Source: Spongiibacteraceae bacterium (GTDB lineage Bacteria; Pseudomonadota; Gammaproteobacteria; Pseudomonadales; Dasaniaceae). From it: a stretch of 64,000 nt of DNA. Below the pieces are notes generated by a model. That model saw only the letters and a list, made by a program, of their open reading frames with translations, did no database searches and was not told the origin of the DNA. Of this stretch, positions 17,675 through 27,568 are shown piece after piece (the first letter of the stretch is position 1; each line of letters begins with the position of its first letter). The stretch spans positions 25,566 through 89,565 of the forward strand of contig JANQLG010000040.1 in NCBI GenBank assembly GCA_028280715.1. Reading direction: 5' to 3'. The position numbers and the translations under genes are program-made.

Positions 17675-18457
17675 ATGTCATCTGCTGAAAAAATACCTGC
17701 GCGCCATATACCTCTCAGTGGAACACCGAATTTTCGAGATTATGGCGGTTATCAGACGGTTGATGGCCATAAGGTTAAATGGCGACAGTTGTTTCGGTCA
17801 GGTGAATTATCTGCACTGACTCAAGAGGATGTTTCGGTTTTTAAATCATTGAATATTGAATTGGTATTTGATTTTCGTCGGGACGAGGAAAAAACGCGCC
17901 AGCCCAGTATTTTTCCAGAAGGATCACTCCCTGACGTTGTAGGGTTGCCAATTACACCTGGCGATACTTCTGATTATTTTGAGAGGGTTATTAGTGGTGA
18001 TGCCGATAGATATGATTTAGAAGAAATGATGTGTGCAATTAACCGTGAATTCGTCTTTGATCAATCTCAGCCTTTCAGGAACATGTTTGAAAGATTATTG
18101 AATCATGCTTCTGGCGTATCTTTACTGCATTGTGCAGCGGGGAAGGATCGGACCGGTTTTGCCGTAGCGATGGTGCTATCAGCGCTAGGTGTTTCTCAAC
18201 GAACGATACTCACTGACTATATGTTGACAGAACAATTTGTTCACCCTGAAAAAGAGCTAAAGAAATATCAAGGACGCTTCCAGTGGGGAGCAAATCTTGA
18301 TGTTATGAGGCCCATTTTTGAGGTTAACGAGCGATATCTGTTGAGTTCATTCACGGCCATTATGGAAGAATTTGGTTCGGTTGATACCTACTTACAGGAT
18401 ATGTTGGGTGTTGGAAAAGAGGAGAAGCAATACTTACGTGATAAGTATTTGGATTAA
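17675..18457 (+). CDS. Tyrosine/dual-specificity-type protein phosphatase
   Basis: A 260-residue protein of the bacterial tyrosine-phosphatase family (Y_phosphatase3-like). It opens with RHIPLSGTPNFRDYGGY and RSGELSALT, typical for these enzymes, and has the catalytic P-loop HCAAGKDRTG (C-x5-R) near residue 155. ATG 17675 is chosen because the family's N-terminal motif follows directly and an AAGGTAA sequence lies upstream; a longer frame would run through the terminator hairpin. The substrate is unknown. It stands alone between the candidate small RNA and a small acidic-tailed protein. Confidence 0.88.
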   Translation: MSSAEKIPARHIPLSGTPNFRDYGGYQTVDGHKVKWRQLFRSGELSALTQEDVSVFKSLNIELVFDFRRDEEKTRQPSIFPEGSLPDVVGLPITPGDTSDYFERVISGDADRYDLEEMMCAINREFVFDQSQPFRNMFERLLNHASGVSLLHCAAGKDRTGFAVAMVLSALGVSQRTILTDYMLTEQFVHPEKELKKYQGRFQWGANLDVMRPIFEVNERYLLSSFTAIMEEFGSVDTYLQDMLGVGKEEKQYLRDKYLD

Positions 18458-18561
18458 CTTGCCTACGAAGTAGAGTTATGGTTTTATTGCGCCCGCAAAT
18501 TTAACCCTGAATCACATTTTACCCTAAGTGATTTGTTCTGATATGTAGAAAGGAAAATGAA

Positions 18562-18804
18562 ATGAAAGTCGTTAAAAAAACCTCCGAGTACACAATCTAC
18601 CAGCGTCGCGATGAGCGTTATGCGGTAGTTGATGGAAATAAAAAGCCAGTCAATGGTGAAGAGAAAGTCAAAATTCTTCTGGCTGAAGAATTGATCAAAG
18701 TGACTGCACCTGCACCTGAGCCAGAAGCTGAAGAAACAGAAACATCAGAAGAATCTGCTGAAGCAGAAGAGGAAGCAGCAGAAGGTGAAGCTGCTGCTGA
18801 GTAA
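18562..18804 (+). CDS. Small conserved protein with acidic alanine/glutamate tail
   Basis: An 80-residue protein. Residues 1-50 (MKVVKKTSEYTIYQRRDERYAV then NGEEKVKILLAEELIKV) look like a small folded domain known from other gammaproteobacteria as an uncharacterised protein; residues 51-80 are a low-complexity Pro/Ala/Glu tail with net negative charge. AAAGGAAAATGAA gives a good ribosome site. It has its own terminator downstream. No function can be assigned. Confidence 0.75.
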   Translation: MKVVKKTSEYTIYQRRDERYAVVDGNKKPVNGEEKVKILLAEELIKVTAPAPEPEAEETETSEESAEAEEEAAEGEAAAE

Positions 18805-18820
18805 GTTGTCCTTGATATAA

Positions 18821-18852
18821 AAAAGGCGTCCGTGTGAGGGCGCCTTTTTTAT
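18821..18852 (+). terminator. Rho-independent terminator
   Basis: AAAAGGCG pairs with CGCCTTTT around a 12-base loop, followed by more T. It ends the transcript of the small acidic-tailed protein and, being symmetric, could also serve the convergent gene ending at 18879. Confidence 0.82.
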
Positions 18853-18878
18853 TTGTATTATCTTAATGCGACTGGCTT

Positions 18879-19193
18879 CTACAGCGGCGCTTGATAGTCT
18901 TTTTCGATTTGTTCCTGTAATACTGCCTGTCCAATCCCTTTTATTCTGCGAGAATTTTTTAATCGCTGTTCTCTCCGAATTTTTCTATGCCGTGCCAGTA
19001 GGAATTTGAAGAGTTGCTGGTGACTATCGCCGTTAATAAGTGCTGTGATGAGTTCAATATCGATACCAGTGCGATAAGCGATTCGTTCAGGGTGAATGCG
19101 ATGGGCATGAAACTCCGCCACCACATCGATTTGTTGTTTGAGTGGTTTAGTGCTTATTTTGGTAGATTGCAATGGATGATTATTTGATGCCAT
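18879..19193 (-). CDS. Uncharacterised basic 104-residue protein
   Basis: A 104-residue basic protein, with a middle helix-turn-helix-like stretch (RIHPERIAYRTGIDIELITALINGD, residues about 32-56) that resembles the recognition region of small DNA-binding folds, followed by a lysine/arginine-rich segment (LARHRKIRREQRLKNSRRIKGIG). I do not recognise a named family. It converges on the gene ending at 18804. A DNA- or RNA-binding role is only a guess from composition. Confidence 0.6.
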   Translation of the reverse strand: MASNNHPLQSTKISTKPLKQQIDVVAEFHAHRIHPERIAYRTGIDIELITALINGDSHQQLFKFLLARHRKIRREQRLKNSRRIKGIGQAVLQEQIEKDYQAPL

Positions 19194-19370
19194 CGAATAA
19201 AGTTATCTTCTAGATATCTACAAGGTGGTGTTTTTCGGTCAGGATAATAAGCCATTCGGCTGTGTTATAGAATATACAATCGCCCTATAAATTGATTTAG
19301 CTCTTAGAGTATCTCTGGCTCAACTGCTACTATTATTTATAGGCTATTGGATAACTGCTGCGAGGTTACT

Positions 19371-19634
19371 GTGGATCAACAACAATTACGTGAATACCTT
19401 GATCAACTGACTGTTGCGATTGAGGAGTCCCATGCGCCAGAAGAAGAAAAAGATCAACTCGAAAATTTGATCATCGATATCGAAAGACAGTTGAATCAAC
19501 CTATGCTCCAAGCTGATTCACAAAGCCTGGCTGATCAGGTGGACAGTATGATATCGAACTTCGAGCGAGATCATCCTACTGTAGCCGGTATTTTAAATAA
19601 TATTATGGTGACCTTAAGCAGTATGGGTGTTTAA
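19371..19634 (+). CDS. DUF4404 family protein
   Basis: An 87-residue acidic helical protein of the DUF4404 type: QQQLREYLDQLTVAIEES, then SLADQVDSMISNFERDHPTVAGILNNIM at the C terminus, the part by which the family is recognised. The GTG at 19371 is taken as start because GAGG lies five bases upstream; an in-frame TTG at 19347 would add eight unconserved residues. The function of the family is unknown. Confidence 0.8.
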   Translation: MDQQQLREYLDQLTVAIEESHAPEEEKDQLENLIIDIERQLNQPMLQADSQSLADQVDSMISNFERDHPTVAGILNNIMVTLSSMGV

Positions 19635-19839
19635 TTTATCTGTGGTGTTTGCCGTAGGCTTCATCGTCAGGATATTCGTCAACAGGGGCTTATAGGATAG
19701 CCATCAGACGGTTAATTGATAACTATCTAAAGGTATTAGTGGTAGTTCATTCAGTATGTACATCGATTGCTAATTGCAGCCAAAAGAGAATTATCGCCAT
19801 TATGTTATGTTGAGCAGATGAAAGCTTAAGGATGCGAAC

Positions 19840-20352
19840 GTGACTCAATTATCAGTAATTAAAGCAGATATTACGCAATTAAAAGTTGATGCTATCGTGA
19901 ATGCTGCGAATAACACACTCCTGGGGGGCGGCGGTGTTGATGGTGCCATTCATAGAGCGGCAGGAAATGAGCTATTGAAGGAGTGTAGAACGTTGGGTGG
20001 CTGTCAAACCGGCCAAGCTAAAACTACCGCCGCTTACAATTTGCCCGCTCAATATATTATCCATACTGTTGGGCCCATTTGGTGTGGAGGTAAAGAACAG
20101 GAAGATGTATTACTAACTTCCTGTTATCGGTCCAGTCTTTTGTTAGCGAATGACTTGGGTATTACTAACATTGCTTTTCCAGCCATTAGTTGTGGTGTGT
20201 ATGGTTATCCAATACAGGGAGCAGTGCAGATAGCTGTGAATACTGTCACGGAATTTTGTGCTGAATATAATACATTAGAAGAGGTGATTTTCTGTTGTTT
20301 TAACGATGATCTGGTCGCTGAATATGAGACAACATTAGACCTTTTACTTTAA
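19840..20352 (+). CDS. Macrodomain protein (O-acetyl-ADP-ribose deacetylase type)
   Basis: A 170-residue single macrodomain of the MacroD/YmdB type: [24 protein letters not shown] near residue 20 is the ADP-ribose pocket with the catalytic Asn/Asp, followed by [24 protein letters not shown] and a second loop ISCGVYGYP. These enzymes remove ADP-ribose from proteins or hydrolyse O-acetyl-ADP-ribose. Start is GTG with AAGGAT upstream. No ADP-ribosyltransferase or sirtuin is next to it. Confidence 0.93.
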   Translation: MTQLSVIKADITQLKVDAIVNAANNTLLGGGGVDGAIHRAAGNELLKECRTLGGCQTGQAKTTAAYNLPAQYIIHTVGPIWCGGKEQEDVLLTSCYRSSLLLANDLGITNIAFPAISCGVYGYPIQGAVQIAVNTVTEFCAEYNTLEEVIFCCFNDDLVAEYETTLDLLL

Positions 20353-20691
20353 TTCAACTAGAAAACCATTTTATTCAAAAAAGATCTAAAAAATATTTTT
20401 TTTTAGTCTTTTTGGTTTTATATGAAAAGCAAGTTAAATTCATTTGCTTAGAAGGTGTAGTATACATACGGTTTTTTTTCGCCATTTTATTGACAGGTAA
20501 ATTTTGTAACTGTTTGTTTATATTGATGATTTTTCAAATATACTTTCAAAACCTGAATGGCAGGAGTGGTTTTTAGTCAAAAAATAGATTTTTATGCTAG
20601 AAAAAACTCCCTGACAGTAATTACTAAACTATATTTGGTACTAGCTGTTAAGGGTAATAGATCAAGGGCAATAGATAGAGGTTAGATAAAA
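20353..20691 (+). other. AT-rich intergenic stretch without a gene
   Basis: These 339 bases hold long T and A runs and no open frame with a ribosome site that I can support. The stretch presumably carries the promoter of the next gene. No clear hairpin or repeat was found. Confidence 0.6.
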
Positions 20692-21255
20692 GTGGAGCAA
20701 CAACAGGCAAATAGAGATCTCGTGTGGGACATGGATGATTTCTACCAACGTAACCTGGCTACAGAATTTGTTAAGCGTTTTGAAAACAAACTATGTATTT
20801 ACTCAGGTTCTGTGGAGCAGTTGTATAGCAACTACAATATTTATTTCCCAGAAGATGAAGATCGCAAAATGGTGATTCTGCCTAACCCCTATGCTTATCA
20901 TGATACTTTCCAGGGAGTGCCTGAAGAAGCTATCAGAATGACCGGTTTAACCATAGTGCCGGGTGAGTTAATTGGTAAGCAAGGGCTGCATTTAACCATT
21001 CCCTTTAAGGTGGGTGATCGTAAGAAAGCAAGAGTGGTGCCTCTGCATGCCGGTATCCGTGCTATTAACAAACAGCGACCTGCCGATAAGCCATTTTTAC
21101 CGATAGTGATGAAGGGTGATCTGCGTGAAATTGAGCGCAGAGTGCCAGCATTGCATCTTCACAATATCAATCTTGATTATCTTGGCAGCCGTTCGGCATT
21201 GGAACGCAGCGGTATTCAGCAGGTGATTGCAGAGAAGCTGCCATCTATTCAATAA
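20692..21255 (+). CDS. Uncharacterised 187-residue protein
   Basis: A soluble protein of 187 residues, GTG start, no signal peptide or membrane helix. It begins with a polar segment, then WDMDDFYQRNLATEFVKRFENKLCIYSG, and later RKMVILPNPYAYHDTFQGVP and GLHLTIPFKVGDRKKARVVPLHAGIR. The pattern suggests a mixed alpha/beta domain, but I do not recognise a family. It has its own terminator and stands alone between the macrodomain gene and the TonB-C fusion gene. Confidence 0.7.
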   Translation: MEQQQANRDLVWDMDDFYQRNLATEFVKRFENKLCIYSGSVEQLYSNYNIYFPEDEDRKMVILPNPYAYHDTFQGVPEEAIRMTGLTIVPGELIGKQGLHLTIPFKVGDRKKARVVPLHAGIRAINKQRPADKPFLPIVMKGDLREIERRVPALHLHNINLDYLGSRSALERSGIQQVIAEKLPSIQ

Positions 21256-21275
21256 GTGTTTTTTTTCCAAGCAAC

Positions 21276-21305
21276 AAAAAAGGGCTCTTTAAAGAGCCCT
21301 TTTTT
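21276..21305 (+). terminator. Bidirectional rho-independent terminator
   Basis: A perfect 15-bp palindrome (AAAAAAGGGCTCTTT and its complement) between the convergent ends of the genes at 20692-21255 and 21338-22768 gives a T run on either strand. Confidence 0.88.
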
Positions 21306-21337
21306 GTTTTGGCGGTAAATTTTATTGGACCAGAAAA

Positions 21338-22768
21338 TTATAGTTTGAAGTTAAAGGGTAGGGTGACAACCACCTGTTGTACTTCAAGTGTATCCGGCAT
21401 CTCTGGGTATGGTGAAGACCGATCTATAGCTTGTCGTGCCGCAGTATTTAAACGTTCATGCTCAGATTCGGTTTCAACAACAGTGTCCGTGACTTCACCT
21501 TTTCGATTAACAGTGACTTTGATAACTACCAACCCTTCCTGATTAAAGTCTCTGGCTCGTTTTGGGTATTTGGTGTTCAGGTGAGTTAGCTTGAGAACGT
21601 TGGCTCTATAGATTCTTTCAAGCCTATTCTGTTGTTGATCTTTTGGTGATTGATTGGCGCTCAAATTTGCTAAAGGTGCTTCTGCTGGCGCAGGAGCGGC
21701 TGCGGGTGTTTCTGGTCTGGTGGTATTATTGGCACTGAGTTTGGCCAATGCATCCTGGCTGTCCTGTTCACTGGCAGCTGCGGTCTCTGCTACTGGAGCT
21801 GTTGGCTCGGCTGTGCTTGCTTCTGTGCTCTCTACTGTACTTTCTTGCTCGGTTTCTTCCGCTTCGGCTACAACGACTTCTGAAGACGCTATCGCAGGCT
21901 GATCAAAATCCATCTCCGGTGTTGGTGCATCCATTTCAACTTCGGTCTCTGGTGCCGGGGCAACAACAGCGGGTGCGGCAGCAGCAGGGGTGCTACTGCG
22001 GCGTGCGACTACTGTTGTATCAGAATCCGGTGGTGGTATAGCCGCGACCGAAGGTTCAGGTGATTCTTCTGGCTCATTACTGCTTGCTGATGCAATCGGC
22101 GTGTCTGGATTTTCGGCCCAGGAAGCAACAGCATCAACGCGTTCCTGAAGTGGTGAAAGTGCTTCATAGCGAGTCAATAATTCGGTACCTGCCTGATCCG
22201 TAGGAAGAGTAATGATATTTTCACGAAACTCTGTTGATGGCGGTCTTTGGCCAATCCATGTATCCAGTAAAACGTCGAAAAAAGCGTTGTCATCAACAGT
22301 AAACATCAGGTGATTATTTAAATACACTGACGTGTACGAATTGGGATCCATGTCGATAGTAATGCGGTCACCTGCTACCAGATTATCTTTTGGCATTCTT
22401 ACAAATTTGGCGATAGCTTCGGCAAAATCTTCTAACATCTCTTGATCGTTATTAATCAGGATAGATTGATTCCACTGCTGACTGAAGCGACGGGGAGACC
22501 ATCTATCGATAGTGATGCGCATTTCCATACGCTTTCTACCGCCAAAATCGTACAACTCTCCACTATCTTGGCTAAGCGTTTCGAGATAAAGTGCGCCGAT
22601 GTAATACTCCTGTCGAAGCTTGGTAAATGATGCCAGGCCGTTCAGAGGAATAGTGTCAAAACTATTTTCCTGAGCGTGTGCCGCAGGGTTCATCGTGAAT
22701 AGAGCAGTTGTCAATAACAGGGAAGACAACAGGCTGGTGATGGTGTTTCGGTCAAACAGTGTTTTCAT
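21338..22768 (-). CDS. Chalcone-isomerase-like domain fused to a TonB C-terminal domain
   Basis: A 476-residue exported protein. A signal peptide (residues 1 to about 31, ending AHA) leads into a chalcone-isomerase-like domain (about 35-190: LNGLASFTKLRQEYYIGALYLE, GGRKRMEMRI, W....QWN.SI). A long Pro/Ala/Glu/Thr-rich linker (about 200-380) follows, then a TonB C-terminal domain (about 385-476: YPKRARDFNQEGLVVIKVTVN.KGEV and PYPEMPDTL). No TonB-type membrane anchor is present, so it would be periplasmic. The start at 22768 is preferred to 22798 since it places the signal peptide at the N terminus. Confidence 0.82.
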   Translation of the reverse strand: MKTLFDRNTITSLLSSLLLTTALFTMNPAAHAQENSFDTIPLNGLASFTKLRQEYYIGALYLETLSQDSGELYDFGGRKRMEMRITIDRWSPRRFSQQWNQSILINNDQEMLEDFAEAIAKFVRMPKDNLVAGDRITIDMDPNSYTSVYLNNHLMFTVDDNAFFDVLLDTWIGQRPPSTEFRENIITLPTDQAGTELLTRYEALSPLQERVDAVASWAENPDTPIASASSNEPEESPEPSVAAIPPPDSDTTVVARRSSTPAAAAPAVVAPAPETEVEMDAPTPEMDFDQPAIASSEVVVAEAEETEQESTVESTEASTAEPTAPVAETAAASEQDSQDALAKLSANNTTRPETPAAAPAPAEAPLANLSANQSPKDQQQNRLERIYRANVLKLTHLNTKYPKRARDFNQEGLVVIKVTVNRKGEVTDTVVETESEHERLNTAARQAIDRSSPYPEMPDTLEVQQVVVTLPFNFKL

Positions 22769-22798
22769 GATTAAACGCAAAATACTTGATTTTTTCAC

Positions 22799-23212
22799 TG
22801 TAAGTACTCTTATTGACTTTTTGTGCTGAGATCTATTAACAGTGATTGAGTTTCTGACTGATTAACATTGAGTTAGTTGAGGCTAATACAGCTAAAATTA
22901 TTGTTTTACTTAACGCTCATCTAACTACTCGTTTTCCCCCTTGGGTAAGGCTACTACTGTGCAAGGCGAAGTGTGCACTTATGCCTAAAACCAATGTAGA
23001 CCAAGCTTTGCTAAAGTTAAAGTGAATAGGCTATTAGATAAAGATTAATCGACGTTTATCTAGAATAAGTCACAGAAATAAATGGGCTTAGATTCACAAT
23101 TTGGTAATTTTGCCACCGGGCCCAGATATCGAGAGTGACGAGTAGCTGCTATATATCTATGTCAGCACTGATTTTTGGATTTCATTATCTGGACGATAAA
23201 AGACATAACTTA
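22799..23212 (+). other. Intergenic region without a gene
   Basis: About 414 bases separate two divergent genes. I see no hairpin, RNA gene or credible short frame; it presumably holds both promoters. An in-frame extension of the downstream gene back to 23135 exists but lacks a ribosome site and conserved sequence. Confidence 0.5.
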
Positions 23213-23887
23213 ATGAAAATAAAAGACTTATCGACATATAAACCCGACGAAATCAAAGCCTTACTTGCTCGTATTCCGTTTTATAAAGAACTAAGCCAGA
23301 TACCAAACAGCCAGTTGGAAAAATTGCTGAACGTTTCTTGTATTGTGGAGTTGGATCCCGGTGAAACTATCATGCGTCGTGGAGATAAAGGCTCATGGCT
23401 CTATTTCCTTATCAAGGGACGGTTAGACGTGTACTTAAGTGGTGATGCTGAGTGCGCACCGTTAAATCATATAACACCGGGTGAACTATTCGGTGATTTG
23501 GCGCTGTTATGTGATCATGAGCGCAAGGCGACGGTTACGGCTGAACCCGGCCATAAACCAGCACTGTTGTTTGCTACAGATTTTAAAGTGTTTGGTGATC
23601 TGACCAATTTCAATACCGTTGATCTGGAAACCAAGCTGATTTTTTATCGGACTATGATTCACAGTATACGTTGGCGGTTGGAAGTAAAGCGTATGGATGA
23701 CTTATCCCACCCTCTGGTGCAAGAGCTGAAAAAAGTGCCCCTGTTTAACGGTGAAAGAGGGAGTGAGAAAGAATTGGCTGCCCTGCATCAACAGGCTCAA
23801 TTTCTTGCCAACTTATTGGACCGCTGGAATAGCGAGGGTATGACAATTGAAGACGTTGTTATTGCTAACGCTGCCAATCAGGGCTAA
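23213..23887 (+). CDS. Cyclic nucleotide-binding domain protein
   Basis: A 224-residue protein with a CRP-like cyclic nucleotide-binding domain at about residues 20-145: PFYKELSQIPNSQLEKLL, then ELDPGETIMRRGDKGSWLYFLIKGRLDV and GELFGDLALL with the phosphate-cassette-like Gly-Glu. No helix-turn-helix follows, so it is not a CRP-type transcription factor; the C-terminal part is helical. It may sense a nucleotide and act on a partner. ATG 23213 is the preferred start. The CheY-CheC-like pair lies 156 bases downstream. Confidence 0.82.
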   Translation: MKIKDLSTYKPDEIKALLARIPFYKELSQIPNSQLEKLLNVSCIVELDPGETIMRRGDKGSWLYFLIKGRLDVYLSGDAECAPLNHITPGELFGDLALLCDHERKATVTAEPGHKPALLFATDFKVFGDLTNFNTVDLETKLIFYRTMIHSIRWRLEVKRMDDLSHPLVQELKKVPLFNGERGSEKELAALHQQAQFLANLLDRWNSEGMTIEDVVIANAANQG

Positions 23888-24043
23888 GCATTGTTCAAAA
23901 TATTGTCATCGGGTTTGCTGATAGATGATTATTTTGAAAAAGGCTGAAAAACTTTCAAAATAGTAATGGATATCAGCAGCTTATTGCCAAACCCCGTCTA
24001 TACTAATGCAGTATTGACCGGCAAATTTAGGTGATGAAGTTTT

Positions 24044-24409
24044 ATGTCCATACCGTTACTCATTTGTGATGACTCCAATATGGCCCGCAAACAAGTGGCG
24101 CGGTCCTTACCACCAGAGTGGGATGTGGATATCACCTTTGCGACCAATGGCGTAGAGGGCTTGGAAGCGATACGGGAAGGTAAAGGGGAGATGGTGTTTC
24201 TCGATCTGACTATGCCTGAACTCGATGGTTACCAAGTACTGGAAACGGTCAAAGAGGAAGGGCTGAAATGTATGGTGATAGTTATTTCTGCTGACATACA
24301 GCCTGAAGCTAGAGACCGGGTACTAAAATACGGTGCTTTGGAATTTATCCGTAAACCGATCAATAGTGAGAAATTGTTAGCCGTGCTAGAACAATACGGT
24401 TTATTCTGA
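24044..24409 (+). CDS. Single-domain CheY-like response regulator
   Basis: A 121-residue receiver domain and nothing else. Acidic pocket D9-D10, phosphorylation site D54 in FLDLTMPELDG, a conserved Ser in the VISAD segment and Lys in RKPI are all present. The stop codon overlaps the start of the next gene (TGATG), so it is translated together with the CheC-like protein, which would be its likely phosphatase. No histidine kinase is adjacent, so the input is unknown. Confidence 0.93.
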   Translation: MSIPLLICDDSNMARKQVARSLPPEWDVDITFATNGVEGLEAIREGKGEMVFLDLTMPELDGYQVLETVKEEGLKCMVIVISADIQPEARDRVLKYGALEFIRKPINSEKLLAVLEQYGLF

Positions 24410-25008
24410 TGTCATCCTTTCAATATAACGAAGATCAAAGGGACTGCTTGCAAGAGATTTGCAACGTGGCCATGGGCCATGCTGGCGACTCGCTGGCTCG
24501 CAAACTTGGCGTGTTCGTTACACTTTCGATTCCTCAAATCCAAATTATTGATGCCCAGCACCTGTCCTCTTCATTAAAGAATTTTGCCAGTTCCAGTGCA
24601 ATTTATGCAGCCAGTCAGTTATTTGCTTCTGAGCAGGGGGCTGAGTTATCGGGTTTGGCACTGGTGATGTTATCTCAGGATAGCCTGCCCGAATTGAAAA
24701 TATTGTCTGCAGATTCTAAAACCGATGATGAAATCATTGCCGATATTTGTAAAACACTGGCACAGACCTGTCTCGATGAATTAAACACCGAGTGGGATAT
24801 GGGTTTCCAATGCCAGGCGCCGCAAATTGTACAGTCAGAATCTTTACAGGCGTTATGCCAGTCGATATCCACTGATTGGAAAAATATTTTACTAGTGGAA
24901 ATCAATTATCAAATGGAGGGCAAAGCCTTTAATGGCGATCTGCTCTTGCTTTTTCCCGATCAAGCTATCAGCGCAATGGCGAAGCGTTTGGATGAGTTAC
25001 TTGCTTGA
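24409..25008 (+). CDS. CheC/CheX-like phosphatase-type protein
   Basis: A 199-residue protein of the CheC/CheX/FliY class. The first helix reads DQRDCLQEICNVAMGHAGDSLARKLGV, matching the CheC pattern E..NI..G.A...L; a second half-repeat lies near DDEIIADICKTLAQTCLDELN. In the CheC family the Glu-x-x-Asn motif dephosphorylates CheY. The translational overlap with a lone CheY supports this. The second active-site copy appears degenerate. It probably tunes signalling of the paired receiver rather than classical chemotaxis, since no other che gene is near. Confidence 0.8.
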   Translation: MSSFQYNEDQRDCLQEICNVAMGHAGDSLARKLGVFVTLSIPQIQIIDAQHLSSSLKNFASSSAIYAASQLFASEQGAELSGLALVMLSQDSLPELKILSADSKTDDEIIADICKTLAQTCLDELNTEWDMGFQCQAPQIVQSESLQALCQSISTDWKNILLVEINYQMEGKAFNGDLLLLFPDQAISAMAKRLDELLA

Positions 25009-25014
25009 TCTGAT

Positions 25015-25965
25015 ATGACCCAGCATTCACTACCGGAACTTTTTGTTTCGCGTTTGCAACGATTGTTGTCACCACAGGATTTTACTTCAACCCTGAAAAG
25101 TTTTGACGAACCAGGCGATATGGCTTTTCGAGTGAATGCGCTCAAATCCACTAAGGTTGAAGTGTTGGCAGAACTCAATGTTCCCGCAATACCCTTAACC
25201 TGGTTTGAGCATGCTTTTACCATTCCTGCTGAATATCGTGAACAATTGAGTTTTTCTCCCGCCTTTACAGAAGGTCGAATCTATATCCAAAATCCAGCGA
25301 GCATGCTGGCCCCGTTAATCCTGAATCCACAGCCGAATGAAGAAGTTTTGGACTTGACGGCAGCGCCCGGCGGTAAAACACTGATGATTGCCGCCATGAT
25401 GAATAATCAGGGGCGAGTTGCGGCGGTGGAGTCGGTAAAAGGCCGTTTTTTTCGCATGAAGAATAATCTGGAAACCTTCGGTGCTACCATGGTGGATACC
25501 TATTTAAAGGATGGTCGCCAGGTTGGTTGGAAGGTGCCTGAGCGATTTGATCGTGTACTACTGGATGCACCCTGTAGTTCAGAGTCGCGCTTTAAAACGT
25601 ATCAACCTGACAGTTTTCAGCATTGGAATGAACGCAAAGTTAAAGAAGTACAACGCAAGCAGAAAAAGCTGATCTGTTCTGCCATTGCTGCCCTCAAGCC
25701 GGGTGGAGTGATGGTGTACAGCACCTGTTCCTATTCACCGGAGGAAAATGAGCAGGTTGTACAACATGCTTTGAAAAAATTTGGTGATGCCATTGCTATT
25801 GAGACCGTTGACCTTCAGCTAGAAAATTTCAGGCCGGGATTAGCTGAGTGGAACAATCGAATCTTTGATAATTCTATCCAGCAGGCTTTGCGCGTATTGC
25901 CCACTCAGCAAATGCACGGATTTTTCCTTTGTAAAATCCGTAAGCATCAATCTACAGCTCGGTAG
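25015..25965 (+). CDS. RsmB/NOP-family RNA cytosine-C5 methyltransferase
   Basis: A 316-residue S-adenosylmethionine-dependent methyltransferase. N-terminal part FRVNALKST and [14 protein letters not shown]-binding [11 protein letters not shown] near residue 118; catalytic cysteines in DAPCSSE (near residue 184) and [11 protein letters not shown] (near residue 238). This is the NOL1/NOP2/Sun family that makes m5C in rRNA or tRNA. It lacks the N-terminal NusB-like domain of RsmB and the long C-terminal extension of RsmF, so I leave the symbol open. It starts 6 bases after the CheC-like gene and overlaps the convergent cobQ by 14 bases. Confidence 0.9.
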   Translation: MTQHSLPELFVSRLQRLLSPQDFTSTLKSFDEPGDMAFRVNALKSTKVEVLAELNVPAIPLTWFEHAFTIPAEYREQLSFSPAFTEGRIYIQNPASMLAPLILNPQPNEEVLDLTAAPGGKTLMIAAMMNNQGRVAAVESVKGRFFRMKNNLETFGATMVDTYLKDGRQVGWKVPERFDRVLLDAPCSSESRFKTYQPDSFQHWNERKVKEVQRKQKKLICSAIAALKPGGVMVYSTCSYSPEENEQVVQHALKKFGDAIAIETVDLQLENFRPGLAEWNNRIFDNSIQQALRVLPTQQMHGFFLCKIRKHQSTAR

Positions 25966-27427
25966 CTAGGTTTAAGTGTTCAAAAATTACCGACAGATCT
26001 AAATGTTGTTCGATTGTGTCGGCTAGCCGATTAATTTCTCGTTCTTGTAGTGCGTTATAGTCGAAGGATTCTATCTGTTGCAAACCTGCCCATTGTAGCA
26101 GTGCGTCTCGTGCTTCTGCTTGATCGAATACACCGTGGAGATAGGTACCGATGATTTGTCCGCCAGGGTCAATGACGCCTTCGGGCTTGCCTTCGATTAT
26201 GGCAAAAGGATGGTCTAATGCTGGTCCTGTACAGATACCAGCATGAATTTCATACCCCTCAACAAAGGCGTTATTGATATTGAGCTTTCCCCTTCGCTGT
26301 TTCAGTTGCTTGTCTTTTTTCAACACCGTCTGAATATCAATAAAGCCTAATCCAGCACTTTCACCGGGTTCGCTTTCAATACCGAGCGGATCATTAACAC
26401 TATGCCCCAGCATTTGAAAACCGCCGCAAATACCAATGACCTTTCCCTCATAGCGAAGATGCTTTTGGATGGCCTGATCCCAGCCTTGTTCTCGTAGCCA
26501 GGCCAAATCGCTACGTACACTTTTACTGCCTGGTAGAATAATAAGATCGCACGCGGGTATTGCTTCGCCAGGGCCGACAAATTGTAAATTTACTTGGGGG
26601 TGTAAGCGTAAGGCATCAAAATCTGTGTGATTACTGATTCGCGATAATACCGGTATAGCGACCTTAAGATGATTACTGCCAGGGTCAACTTGATCGGCGT
26701 TAATAGCATCTTCCGCCTCAAGATGAAAACCTTGCAAGTAGGGCAATGTGCCAAGCACCGGTTTGCCCGTATAGTCTTCTAGCCAATCAATTCCGGGTTG
26801 CAATAATGTAATATCACCGCGAAAACGGTTGATTACAAACCCTATCACACGCTGGCGTTCAGAGTCTGAAAGTAATTCTAAAGTTCCTACTAAATGCGCG
26901 AATACACCGCCACGATCAATATCGGCAATTAAAATAACCGGGCAATCGACGGCTTCAGCAAATCCCATATTGGCGATATCGTGATCTCGTAAATTAATTT
27001 CCGCCGGGCTGCCTGCGCCTTCAACGACGATAGCATCAAACTGTTCTGTGAGACGTTGATGGGATTGTAAAACTGCTTGCATGGCGGTGGTTTTGTAATG
27101 ATGATAATCCTGCGCGTCCATATCCATGATGGCCTTGCCGTGAATAATCACCTGTGCTCCGATATCAGAATTGGGCTTTAGCAATACAGGATTAAAATCG
27201 GTATGTGGTTCAATACCTGCAGCCTTAGCCTGAACAGCCTGTGCTCGACCAATTTCGCCACCCTCCATAGTAACGGCACTATTGAGCGCCATATTTTGTG
27301 GCTTAAATGGTGCGACGTTAATACCTTTTCTTGCCAGTACTCTGCATAGACCTGCAACCAATACAGATTTACCGGCATCGCTGGTAGTGCCTTGGACCAT
27401 TAAGGTTTTGTTGCGAAATATCGACAT
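25952..27427 (-). CDS. cobQ: Cobyric acid synthase
   Basis: A 491-residue CobQ/CbiP. The ATP domain starts [20 protein letters not shown] with KPQNMALNS; the C-terminal glutamine-amidotransferase domain contains CGGFQMLG with the nucleophile Cys near residue 336 and a His late in the chain (YLHGVFDQ). It amidates adenosylcobyrinic acid a,c-diamide four times to cobyric acid in the cytoplasm. The upstream corrin-ring genes are not in this window, so its substrate must come from elsewhere in the genome or from salvage. It is divergent from cbiB. Confidence 0.96.
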   Translation of the reverse strand: MSIFRNKTLMVQGTTSDAGKSVLVAGLCRVLARKGINVAPFKPQNMALNSAVTMEGGEIGRAQAVQAKAAGIEPHTDFNPVLLKPNSDIGAQVIIHGKAIMDMDAQDYHHYKTTAMQAVLQSHQRLTEQFDAIVVEGAGSPAEINLRDHDIANMGFAEAVDCPVILIADIDRGGVFAHLVGTLELLSDSERQRVIGFVINRFRGDITLLQPGIDWLEDYTGKPVLGTLPYLQGFHLEAEDAINADQVDPGSNHLKVAIPVLSRISNHTDFDALRLHPQVNLQFVGPGEAIPACDLIILPGSKSVRSDLAWLREQGWDQAIQKHLRYEGKVIGICGGFQMLGHSVNDPLGIESEPGESAGLGFIDIQTVLKKDKQLKQRRGKLNINNAFVEGYEIHAGICTGPALDHPFAIIEGKPEGVIDPGGQIIGTYLHGVFDQAEARDALLQWAGLQQIESFDYNALQEREINRLADTIEQHLDLSVIFEHLNLATEL

Positions 27428-27568
27428 AAAAAAGCGTAACGTTGTGCAAATGGCGACTCATTATGGAGATAGTTTAGTCAGTCTGCAATGCAGATAATGT
27501 TGTTTGGAATTGATCGTTTAGAATGGCTTTAAATATGCTAATGTCGTGATTTTTTGAATTGGTTCATC

